Position numbers and translations under genes: made by a program. This document shows, one piece after another, positions 55,481 to 64,000 of a DNA stretch of 64,000 nt. Under the pieces are notes generated by a model. The model searched no databases. It was not told the origin of the DNA and saw nothing but the letters and a program-made list of their open reading frames with translations. The DNA is from Trichosporon coremiiforme (lineage: Eukaryota; Basidiomycota; Tremellomycetes; Trichosporonales; Trichosporonaceae), in contig BCJJ01000021.1 of assembly GCA_039545355.1 (NCBI GenBank), positions 186,001 to 250,000 of the forward strand, in the 5' to 3' direction. Numbering within the stretch: position 1 is the first letter of the stretch; every line of letters begins with the position of its first letter.

Positions 55481-56404
55481 TCAGGTATCGCAGGACATTC
55501 GCCCCTGAATGCGGGAGTGCAATCTCGATGCACTTGGAGCGCCTTCAACGTCAACCAACCAGCAAACCAGAAGTGCAGTTATCTGCACGGTGTCCGTCAT
55601 GTACCTTTGCTTAAAACCCACATAGTAGTCTCTGAGGTGCTGCGTTGTCTTGCCCTTCTCCATCGCCCATTTGCTGATAACATCAGATTGATCTCTAGCC
55701 TTGGCAAGAATCTCAGTAAGCGCATCCGTGAAAGAGGGTCGGATGGTGAACAAGTTGCAGAGTCGAAACACGTAGTCGTCGGTGGGACGGTGCGGAAGCG
55801 ACATCCTAGTGTCGACCAGGAGGTCAGGCGAGAGGGTCACGTTGCGAGAGGAGGGAGCCCAGACGTGGGGAACAGTGTGCATGCGTTCGAGGTCGGCGAG
55901 GGAGTGCACTTCGGTAGACACATGAACTGTCCACACACTTGTCAGCGTTGCGTCACCTGCATGAGGTGAATGCCAACCTACCTGCGAGAGCATGAACCAC
56001 ATGAAAGTAGTCCATGATTTTCGTTAGGACCTTGTCGAATTCTTGCTTGAAAGCGTCATTCGGATACTGACACCAGCTTATGGTGCGAATCAAGCAGTGG
56101 GTAACGCAGGCGTCGGCGAGGATGTCAAAGAGAGCGAGCACATTGTGTGGAGCATTCTCGAGGTCAGTGCGCATCGTAGTCTGGGAGTGTCCTGGGCCCC
56201 AATGAAAAGCGTCGAAATGGTAGCGTGCAAGTGAGAGGAGTGATGCGCGATAAGTGACAGCGTCTGTGTGGTATGTCTTAGCGAGGGGGGAGGGACAGCA
56301 GTGAGGAAGTCGTATTGCCCTTGCCACTCAGGATGCTTCGGCCAGTGGTCATAGTGACCAGGCTCTTTGTCGGGGCCGATGTGCCAAAAGTAGGGCGAAG
56401 CCAT
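55481..56404 (-). pseudogene. Unknown gene with an apparent single-base frameshift
   Basis: Starts MASPYFWHIGPDKEPGHYDH at 56404 and reads well for about 38 residues (HPEWQGQYDFLTAV). The coding frame then changes at a C-rich run (complement of GGGGGG at 56285-56290) to TYHTDAVTYRASLLSLARYH and AFHWGPGHSQTTMRTDLENA. A 55-nt intron (55927-55981) joins to a further 148 residues (VHVSTEVHSLADLERMHTVP and so on) ending at 55481. All other parts look under coding constraint. So the frameshift is either recent decay or a homopolymer sequencing error. No family recognised. If corrected the protein would be a typical-length cytosolic protein of about 270-310 residues; no signal peptide. Confidence 0.55.
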
Positions 56405-56581
56405 TGCGATGAGTATCGAGCTGTTGTATGAATCAGACAGGGCCGGTATAGTGTGCAGTTGTAAGATGAAGTGTGATGCAGGGAACGTAGTGGAACTGTG
56501 CCTGTGGATGGTCCACAGTTTCTGTTGAGTCACATGATTGAAATACGCCAACTTGGGTCTTCTCAGGGGCAGAGCAAGCAA

Positions 56582-56977
56582 AGCGGAAGCGTGGCGGCCG
56601 GATGGCTGGCGGCGACCATCGTGACTGAACTGTTCTGGTCGTTCAGGTCCACATTGGTTGACCCCGAATCTCCATCATCACTGGGCCCAGAAGGGCCGGA
56701 ACTGCCCGCCCCCCTGGATCATAAGTGCAGAAGCATGGCGATGGCCCAGATCCAGGGCTAACGGGGTCATATCTGGAGCTCTCGTCGTCTCGCAGCTTGC
56801 AGCTCGCGGTCTCCGGGCTAGGATGCGGTGCTCTGGTTTGATAAGCAAGCTTTCTAGATCCAGAACCAGGGGCTTCTGCGTGATCCGCCGGCTCGGCCGC
56901 CTAGCCTTTGATCACTGATGACACAGGGACACAGATACTGTTGCGCTAATGCCAGATGACCAGAAGAAGCAGTGGCG
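56582..56977. other. Intergenic region, no gene seen
   Basis: About 400 bp with only shadow ORFs. Confidence 0.38.
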
Positions 56978-57517
56978 CTAGCGGCCCGTAGACAGGCGTC
57001 CAGGACGGTCTGGATGGCGTGGGCGTGGCCTGGCTGTTGCCAACACGGGTGCTCTTGGCGTGGCATTTATGGTGGTGCTCTTGAGGCTGCAAGGGCCGAG
57101 GGAGGCACAAACTGGAAGCTCCTCGTTGCACGCAGCAAGGAAGGGCGGAGTGACATCCAGGAATATAGCGGATGCCCAGATGGCTTTCTGGCCCCAGCAG
57201 CGATAGCTGCGCAAGTGACGACAGTCTCGACGGCCGAGGTCCCGTTTTGCTGATGTGGAAAGAAGCCGGAGGTCGTTCAGAGTCTTGCGATCGCAAAACT
57301 CCATTACTGTTGTGAAGATGGGAGGGGAAGGCAGCCTAGTCCAGTGACGCCGCCAAGGTTGCTTGTCGATGGAGATGATGTGCGGAATGGTGATGTTGTG
57401 AGTGCACGGTTCGCAAGGTCGAAGTCGGCGAGTCTCCAAAGCGCAGAAGCAGGCGCAATGATCGAGGTACACTGAAGGGGCAATGTCCAGCGCTGGCTCA
57501 GGGTGCTCTATGACCAC
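56978..57517 (-). pseudogene. F-box-like family fragment, probably decayed
   Basis: The family motif lies at about 57210-57345: IFTTVMEFCDRKTLNDLRLL then STSAKRDLGRRDCRHL. It aligns with the intact copy at 62875. Directly upstream the expected FPH is replaced by PSPP, and downstream the sequence soon loses similarity (NATPRAPVLATARPRPRHPD) and ends. No C-terminal block with LKVTV follows. I read it as a truncated, decaying paralogue. A short expressed protein cannot be excluded. Confidence 0.55.
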
Positions 57518-57801
57518 AACTGCGTTGCTTTGGATCTATTGACAAGCGCTACCTCACATAGCGGGCCTGGATCGTTGGTGGTATGAGCTTTCCTCAGCTG
57601 GCGACCGAGATGGGAAGATCAGTTGCATCAAAAACGGACAGCTGTTGATAGCCTTGATGAGTGGCTCCGCCGGAAACAGAGCGGCAGATGCTGGCTTAAA
57701 CGTGACCTCACTCGTAGCTAGACGTCCTAAAGCGGCGGCATGCATTAGTGCATGGGCCCTGATCACGTTGTTAGATCCACAGCCCCTCCTGTCTAGCCAT
57801 G

Positions 57802-58672
57802 TCAAATTCTAACCATGTCGAATTGCACCGGACTATCGAGTCTTGTTATCCATTCCTCACTGCACTGATCCATGAGCCCTTGAGGAACGGACGGAAAACA
57901 CTTGACCGTCACCTTAAGGTTACGGCTGCGGGGCGCGTTCTCAATAGCTGTGAAGAACCCTAATGCCTTGTCGGGACCGTCGACAGTGACGATGAGGTCC
58001 TGCACTATGGGCGTGAGCATGTTGCGGGCAAAGCCGCAGGGGGTTGCGTTCAGTCCAAAAGCGATGAGCCAAAGCTTTCGAGAGGAATGGAGGAATGTGC
58101 TATTGACTTCGGGGGGTCGCACATGTACAGAGGGCTCCAGGAGACTTTCGACGTCTGGACGTACACTGCTGCCACGAGTGGTAGCTGTATGTAGGGTTGT
58201 GCGTTTGCGTCGGTGTTCACAGCGCTGTTGTCGTAAAACAGTGAGATGACGCAGTCGGGCCGTAGGTGTGAATTCAGAAGCCCGATACGAGAGGGTTGCC
58301 ATCTCCTGTCACGTCGGAGCTTCCTTCATTCTCCAACAAGTACAACTTGGGCAGCTCGTCATCGCGCGAGAAAAGGTGGCGGGCGTTCTCCAGGACAAAC
58401 CTGACCCTCTCGTCGAGCGGTGACTCAGCCGACCCCACAACCTGAGAAGTGGTGGGATGACGTTCACCCGATCCGTTGAGACTCACAGCGAGCTTAGGTT
58501 CAGCTTGCGACCGTGCACGGAGACGAAGAGATAGTGACAGTGGTACCGATCGACATCGGCCGTGGTGGCTGATGAGAGCAAGCGGAGCGTCTTCTGGGTA
58601 GCGAAGTCGCAGTGGCGAGCCGCTTGCGCAAAGATGTGAGGGAAGCAGTCGTAGTCGATCGACTTCGCCCAT
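57802..58672 (-). pseudogene. F-box-like family member with frame breaks
   Basis: The N-terminal motif near 58540-58660 reads DYDCFPHIFAQAARHCDFAT then QKTLRLLSSATTADVDRYHC, closely matching the intact copy at 62875. A middle block at about 58274-58440 (DERVRFVLENARHLFSRDDE) and a C-terminal block at 57802-57990 (LTPIVQDLIVTVDGPDKALG then LKVTVKCF and EEWITRLDSPVQF) also match that copy in order. The blocks are in different frames. A plausible 46-nt intron after SSL does not restore phase, and the first block lacks an in-frame ATG. So it is most likely a pseudogene, although a missed exon could rescue it. Confidence 0.6.
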
Positions 58673-59169
58673 GCGGATTAGTGAATAGCGATCTAGTGAC
58701 CCCACCTTACGCTATACGCCAGACGCCGCTTACACCCGTGCTGTGCCAGCCTCAGCGCAAGTGCCTCAAAAAACAGACTAGTGTCGATGTGAAGCGACTT
58801 GGCCAGGCCGCACGGGAATATCCCCAGTGAAACATTCGGTATCTCGGCCTGGGCACCTGCGCGCCCGTTCTACCCGACGCCCCTCTCCTCACGACTAGCG
58901 CCTCGTCGACTACTCAGACGCTAACAGAGCGCAGTCTCGCCGTTCCCAGGCCCCTGGCGTCAGGGGCGTGAGCGTAGCACAGGGGCGCCTCCAGTGATCC
59001 ACCCTTTGGGTCTTACTCTACACACATATAAGGTGGCCCAGCTTTGGCACATGAGCTACGTCCTATTTATCACAGTTCTCACCCGTCACTCTTCCTTCTC
59101 TGTGTTTGCAGCTTTGTCATTCTCTAACCTCAACTCTCAACTACATCCAGCTCGAGTCGCTCTTTCACA
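58673..59169. other. Promoter region of the Zn2Cys6 gene
   Basis: About 500 bp. The right end holds a TATA box at about 59026. No gene seen. Confidence 0.4.
59024..59032 (+). promoter_or_regulatory. TATA box, Zn2Cys6 gene
   Basis: CACATATAAGGTGG about 140 bp upstream of the ATG at 59170. Almost the same string (CACATATAAGGGTG) precedes the secreted-protein gene at 61736. Confidence 0.55.
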
Positions 59170-60249
59170 ATGGACAACTCAACAGCTCAGTCGAAGAAGG
59201 TCCCGATCCCTCGCCCCCGCAAGGCGTGAGTCACTACTGCACTGCACCAACTGCTTTTTCTGCCTGCTCAGGCATGACTTGGATGGGCCCTGCAGTATTA
59301 CCTCATCTCCATACCACTCCACAAAAATCACCATCTTCCCCAGAGCCAAGGTTAACCACTTCTGCAGTTGCACCGTTTGCCGCGGCCTGAAGGTGCGTAG
59401 GTAGCCGTTGCGTTGCCCCGCGATCCGTACAAGTCGAACAACCGCTTACACATGTGCAGACACGATGCTTGCCTGATGGTGAAGACCCGAACCCGACATC
59501 CCGATGCTCTCGTTGTGCACGTCTCGACCTAGTCTGTGACTATTCGAGAGCAAGGAAAGGAAGGTGAGTGCTGCCCTTTGCGATGATGGTCAAGGGCAGT
59601 GGCTGGTGATCATTTCCCTTGACGCCTCACATGCCTCGGAGGTTTTGCTGATTGGTGTGCAGGCGTAGTGAGGCTCGTAGAGCCAACAACAATCTAGGCA
59701 CCGCCGACTCCGGCTACGATGGGTGTCGCCAAAACGACAAAAGGAGCAACCCTCGTATGGGGAGCAGCTTTGACTCGCGCGAGCTCGTCTCCGTTCATGG
59801 TTTGATGAACAATGTCGGTACGGTGGGCGCAGTCAGCTCTGTTTCTATGGGCACCAGCCTGCCTCCTATGGGGCACATGAACACCCGCATGCAGCTGGTG
59901 CACGGATGGAACATGCGACAGCCAAACATGACAGATCGAGCTCCGATGGGCATCACGCCAGTGGCACCCATGTTGCCCAAGCCAGCCTTCCCCAATGACC
60001 ACCCATGGACGGTAACGAATGGACAACATCCGCACACCATGTATGCCCCGAGCATAAATTCAATGACCCCCAAGACTGTGAGCGTGTGTTTCAGCTGGTT
60101 CTAAATGTGGATTAGAAAGTTGACTAACATCTTAGTCATCCCACAGCGTCTTGCCAGGGGACACAGGGTCCGCTATGAGCGGTACGGTTACCAAGGTTGT
60201 AGGTCAACAGCAGCAACAACCATTGACCTGGGGCGTCGATTGGCTGTAG
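59170..60249 (+). CDS. Zn(II)2Cys6 fungal-type transcription regulator, short, 269 aa
   Basis: Five exons in phase: 59170-59225, 59272-59392, 59460-59563, 59663-60077 and 60136-60249. Exons 2 and 3 join to give the binuclear zinc cluster: CTVCRGLKTRC, then twelve residues, then CSRCARLDLVC. The spacing is C-x2-C-x6-C-x12-C-x2-C-x6-C. A basic segment (RRSEARRANNN) follows. The rest is Met/Gly/Pro-rich and disordered, ending in a Gln run (GQQQQQPLTW). There is no fungal-specific regulatory domain, so the protein is much shorter than most of the class. It probably binds CGG-type sites in the nucleus. The first intron could alternatively extend to 59343. It sits among decayed genes. Confidence 0.8.
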
Positions 60250-61690
60250 CAGGGTATGCCTCCGTTCCAGCAAAACTGAATGGCAAGTGAAGCGGTTTAA
60301 GCCCTGATTCGTTCTTCGGCAAGCACTGCGTGGTCTATCCCTCCGAACGGACAGTTCAATGACGGCTGAAGGGAGGTGTTTGTTATAGGAGACAGACGTG
60401 AACAAGGAGGATACATAACAGACGATACAAGTGCACGCTCTCATGAGGGATGAGACGTGGCTATCGGGGAGTACCGAACAGGGAGAGAAACGGGGAGGCA
60501 CGTGGCAGGCTGGTGCTGCGCGATATTTGTCAACGGGGCCAGGGGTCTGGACTGTGTTAAGGCCGATGCCTAAGGACCAGAGCGGCGAGAGGGTTGCTCT
60601 CAGGCTTGACAGTCTCTCTGAATGAGATGTTGGACGAGGACTCGTAGAGCTGGCAAATGATCCATCCTTGAGCTGGCACTGTAGAAACTAGAACCATATG
60701 TACGACGTGGACGGCGGGATACGTTTTCAAAAGTGTAAGATAGGAGCCTAATAAAGACAATGATGGCATGGGGCGCAAGGCCTGGATGGCATGACGTGTG
60801 CGGCATGACAGACTAGTTTGGAACGCAAGCCCCTCATTGCCCCTTCTTGGTCAACAACACTCGAGATCCATTTTGAATACTGTTAAAGTATAATACCGCT
60901 CTTCCCTATCGCTAAACATTTATACTTGGCCTTTGAGGACGTGATTCTAAGTTTAATCGCAGTAAAAATGGTAGTAACATGGGGACAATCCGCCTGGGCT
61001 TTGGAAGCTTGGATCCCGTTGACTAGTGTGCTGGAAGAATGGATACACGAACTCCAGAGAGACCTCCCGAAATTTAACGTATTTTCAATGGTTTTCTCGT
61101 TAAACAATTCTCTGCTTTTCTAATTGAATGCCCCGTGCCCAGCTACTGTACGTCAATGCTAGCGATTATGAATCCCTAGATGGAGGTTCTGGCGGTCGGC
61201 TGCGCTGGTCCCTGTTTCGTCGCATTCGGTATGCGCGTGCCTAACCACTGTGTGAGTGGTGCCACTTTGTCTCAGGTTGCGACTTTTGGCGCCCGTCGTT
61301 ATCGTGAAGAGTGTCTTCCTGGCCAGCCCTTCCTCCATCGATCCACCGATCCAGCGATCCAGCGATCCACCATCCACCGAACGTTGATCGACGCTGTCAC
61401 TCACTTATGCATTTGAGCACTCGTCGACTTCCTCTCATTGACTATCTCCATTCTGACAACCCTCCCATGGTGCCGTCACGAGGCTGTACCGCGTCAATGC
61501 ACGCATGCACCTGCACGCTGTGGGTGTGGTTGAGGCTTTGCATCGCCCGCAACGGCGGGCTATACCTCTTTTCCTTCCGAGTACATTCTCCGTCACGGCG
61601 TTTTGTGATCACCGAGGTAGACGCTTGCGCCTTTCGTACAGTAACTTCCCCACATTCGATGACCGCGTTCGATATCTGTCTGGAGCCACA
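60250..61690. other. Region with A/T-rich island, no recognised gene
   Basis: About 1.4 kb. At 60860-61130 the DNA is distinctly richer in A and T than elsewhere. It is open on the plus strand at 60926-61123 without recognisable domains. A short ATCCACCGATCCAGCGATCC repeat lies near 61335-61375. Confidence 0.38.
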
Positions 61691-61697
61691 TATAAGG
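61689..61697 (+). promoter_or_regulatory. TATA box, secreted-protein gene
   Basis: CACATATAAGGGTG about 45 bp upstream of the ATG at 61736. Confidence 0.5.
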
Positions 61698-61735
61698 GTG
61701 AACGAAGGCATGTCCACAGACCATCAACTTTCAGC

Positions 61736-62224
61736 ATGCTCGTCTCTGCCGCCTGCCTCCTCGCCCCCCTTCTTCCTGCTTTCGCTGCATCCCACAGATT
61801 GTTGTCCTCTGAGGTGGACAAGCGCCAAGATGATAAGCCCGACTGGCTTAAGCAGGCGGAGCAGGCCCACTGGGAGTGTGTTAGACCAGTGCACGCAACG
61901 ACACCATCGGCCAGATGAATTCCTGCCTACAGGGTCTCGTCAGCGATGCCGTCGACAACGCGAAAGCGGCAAATCCCGGAAACAACATCTTCGCCATTCG
62001 TACCGGCCTCGGGCATGACTTGGGAAGTCGATCGCCTTACCACCAGAGCGTCGTTCCAGTCGAAGCAATGGAACAGCGAAGAATCTCTCAACTACCACGT
62101 CATCGTTTTCAAGGGCGCTGGAACTCTCAATCTGAACGGTGTCAACTTTTACTATGAGCGGAACTGGTCAGCCCAATACTCACAGAGGGATGGCAAGGTG
62201 GTCTTCGAAGACAGAGGGGTTTAG
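61736..62224 (+). CDS. Small secreted protein of unknown function, 143 aa
   Basis: Two exons, 61736-61875 and 61933-62224, join in phase. The N-terminus (MLVSAACLLAPLLPAFAASH) is a signal peptide, followed by DKR, a possible Kex2 processing site, at about residue 27-30. The mature part has MTWEVDRLTTRASFQSKQWN and LNYHVIVFKGAGTLNLNGVN, a beta-rich pattern, and ends VVFEDRGV. Cysteine is nearly absent, unlike typical disulfide-rich effectors. I do not recognise the family. The donor GTGTGT is less standard than others here, so the model has some doubt. Confidence 0.55.
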
Positions 62225-62562
62225 GTTGCATGCATCATTCCATATTGGTACTCTTCATGCCTCATACGTACAGCGGTCCTGAATGGTAGTTTCCTCAGCG
62301 CTGGTTCCGCACCCACTCGTGAAGCGGACGGTAAGGGCACACAACGGGCCGCGCCATATTGCTCCACTCACGCGCGGGACCCACGAGGCGCAGCTGTCAT
62401 CCAGAGGGGCGCAGACGCTGCGTCTGGTCCCGCTTCCCACTGGTCCACTGTTGCGCCGTGCCACCTTCGTCCTCAGGCTTCATCTTCGCATACATCGGCT
62501 CTGTACTTGCCATTCGTCGCCGATACGTATTCCATCCTGTCGAGTGCAGCTCAACCTGCGAC
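62225..62562. other. Intergenic spacer before the truncated F-box-like copy
   Basis: About 340 bp. No gene seen. Should hold the promoter for the downstream locus. Confidence 0.38.
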
Positions 62563-62688
62563 ATGGCCGTGGTCATTGACTACGTCTACTTTCCCCACGT
62601 CTTTGAGCTTGTGCCGGAGTACTGCGACAGACGAACACAGAACGCCCTCCGCGATGTTTCATCTTCTACCAAGACTCAAGTCGACTGA
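62563..62688 (+). pseudogene. Truncated F-box-like N-terminal copy, 41 codons
   Basis: MAVVIDYVYFPHVFELVPEY then CDRRTQNALRDVSSSTKTQVD, the family N-terminus, then TGA at 62686-62688. After the stop the same frame reads LRCRYFELFLDE, which still resembles the family (compare HCRYLLVVHES in the next gene). It stays open into the intact gene at 62875. So it is a partial tandem duplicate stopped by one codon. Confidence 0.7.
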
Positions 62689-62874
62689 CTGCGATGCCGC
62701 TACTTCGAGCTTTTCCTGGATGAGATTATCCTCAGGATTCATGGGCTGTGGGCTTACACCACCAAGCATTCTGAAGGACAATGGGGCCCCGCGATCGAGG
62801 ATGCAGTGGTGCCTGAACGCGGTCACCCTTGTCGCGTCACACCTTTGTTGACTTTCGACTTCATCGTGAACGCC

Positions 62875-63813
62875 ATGGCGACACTCGACTACGGCAGCTT
62901 CCCGCACATCTTCGCAGACGTGATCAAGCACTGCGATCTCCATACGCAGAACCGGCTTCGACTGCTGTCTTCCTCGGCCAAGCATGTCGTCGACCGCCAG
63001 CACTGCCGCTACCTCCTCGTTGTACACGAGAGCGACTGCCTTCAGCTCTTCGGACTGCATGGCCGAGATGAGATTGCGATTGCACCGTTCTTTAAGCTGC
63101 CCTTTCTGCAGAGGTGGAAGGGAAAACTTCCGACTTTGACAGAGGAGCCGACCGACGAGACAAAAACACTCGAATTTGCGATGCGGAATACACGTTTCGT
63201 CGGTCTCCACGCTGCCCACGTCGAAGCGCTGAGCTTGGACCACAGCGCAACGCTCAGCAGCGCTAGCAGCAGCGACCGTACCAGCAGCGATGAGAGCGGT
63301 AGCGATGAGCACGGTAACGACCCAGAGCCCACGATACTCGACCCGCCGCCGCCCCTCCAGCTCCTGCACTACGACACCTGCATCAAGCTGACGCACGTTG
63401 TCTCGGCACTGCCTGACAACCAGCTTCGGCACTCTATCCGCCTTCCGCCCGTGAACGAGCTGCAGGTCGACGTCTTCAACCATCTCGGCAAAACATGCGC
63501 CTGTGACCCCCGGTATCACGTCGTGCACTCCGCGAGCAAGCTGCAGATCGCCGGCATCATGAACACGTCCTCGTTCTGCAGCTTCGCCGTCACCGTGCTC
63601 ACGCCCGATGTCCGAGAACTCGATATCGTCGTGGACGACCTCGAAGGCGCTGGCGCGTATATCGATGCGATCTGCGGACGGCCCGTCAACCCCAAGCTTA
63701 AGGTCACCGTGTACTGCGCTGCAAACCGAAGCTTTTATCCGGACTGGCGGGACTATCGGAGTCGGTGGACGGAGGAGCTCGATGTCCCAGTCGACATTCA
63801 GTTCGAGGTTTAG
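62875..63813 (+). CDS. F-box-like family protein, intact, 312 aa
   Basis: A single exon starting MATLDYGSFPHIFADVIKHC. Residues 8-45 give the family motif, with CDLHTQNRLRLLSSSAKHVV and DRQHCRY. A Ser/Asp-rich acidic linker (about residues 125-150) follows. A C-terminal domain has LPPVNELQVDVFNHLGKTCA, VLTPDVRELDIVVDDLEGAG, LKVTVYCAA and RWTEELDVPVDIQFEV. That last part looks like repeated beta-strand/helix units and recurs in the decayed copy at 57802. The N-terminus resembles an F-box-like helix bundle, so a role as a substrate adaptor of an SCF-type ligase is a reasonable guess, without proof. The frame is open upstream to 62806, but the Met at 62875 matches the family start. Confidence 0.72.
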   Translation: MATLDYGSFPHIFADVIKHCDLHTQNRLRLLSSSAKHVVDRQHCRYLLVVHESDCLQLFGLHGRDEIAIAPFFKLPFLQRWKGKLPTLTEEPTDETKTLEFAMRNTRFVGLHAAHVEALSLDHSATLSSASSSDRTSSDESGSDEHGNDPEPTILDPPPPLQLLHYDTCIKLTHVVSALPDNQLRHSIRLPPVNELQVDVFNHLGKTCACDPRYHVVHSASKLQIAGIMNTSSFCSFAVTVLTPDVRELDIVVDDLEGAGAYIDAICGRPVNPKLKVTVYCAANRSFYPDWRDYRSRWTEELDVPVDIQFEV

Positions 63814-64000
63814 GCGTCGCTTCGATATTGTTGCTCTATGCAGCTTGCCGATAACTGTGGTGCTCATCGCAGAATGCGTGCGGAATGGCAGGATCGTGGT
63901 AGACGTCATATCGATACGCCCCACGCCGCAAGGAATCACCGCGTGCTGTGCCTGCTTCCGCTCCATCGAGGTCGATAGACACTGAACTGGCCACACTCAC
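63814..64000. other. Window end, no gene seen
   Basis: Only 187 bp; shadow ORFs only. Confidence 0.4.

Overview
This window looks like nuclear DNA of a GC-rich basidiomycetous yeast, most likely a tremellomycete of the Trichosporonales type. The order is inferred from overall character, not proven. Genes carry many short introns (mostly 30-60 nt) with GTGAGT/GTAAGC donors, CTGAC/CTAAC branch sites a few bases before the acceptor, and CAG/TAG acceptors. Products include DASH kinetochore, SAGA, V-ATPase, Pol III and N-glycosylation proteins typical of a free-living fungus. Exon coordinates below were spliced by hand and checked for phase; none is supported by transcripts.

Region 1 (0-7.3 kb): a secreted ricin-B-type lectin with six exons, an unknown single-exon gene, an FSH1-family serine hydrolase and a gene of an F-box-like local family, all on the minus strand. 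Region 2 (7.3-26 kb): two large regulatory genes on the plus strand, a BNI4-like PP1-targeting protein and a CDC25-type Ras exchange factor with SH3 and WW domains. Each sits behind kilobases of C/T-rich, ORF-poor DNA that looks like a long transcribed leader or promoter. A 48-nt poly-C run follows the first of them.

Region 3 (26-51.6 kb) is dense housekeeping DNA: cactin and a SURP-domain splicing protein (divergent), DASH subunit Dad1 and 3-ketoacyl-CoA reductase (divergent), a PRELI/Ups lipid-transfer protein, a WASP homologue with an assembly gap in its proline-rich exon, two unknown proteins, ALG1 mannosyltransferase, a PYM1 homologue with a long RGG tail, a pyrimidine-dimer-glycosylase-like enzyme divergent from Pol III subunit Rpc82, and V-ATPase subunit D divergent from SAGA subunit Spt8.

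Region 4 (51.6-64 kb) is accessory. It holds a broken unknown gene carrying a repeat fragment, a decayed Ty1/copia remnant, a 331-bp near-perfect inverted-repeat element, a frameshifted unknown gene, four members of the F-box-like family (one intact, the rest truncated or decayed), a short Zn2Cys6 regulator and a small secreted protein. The last two share a TATA motif. This end shows active gene birth and death and is the most likely place for undescribed biology.
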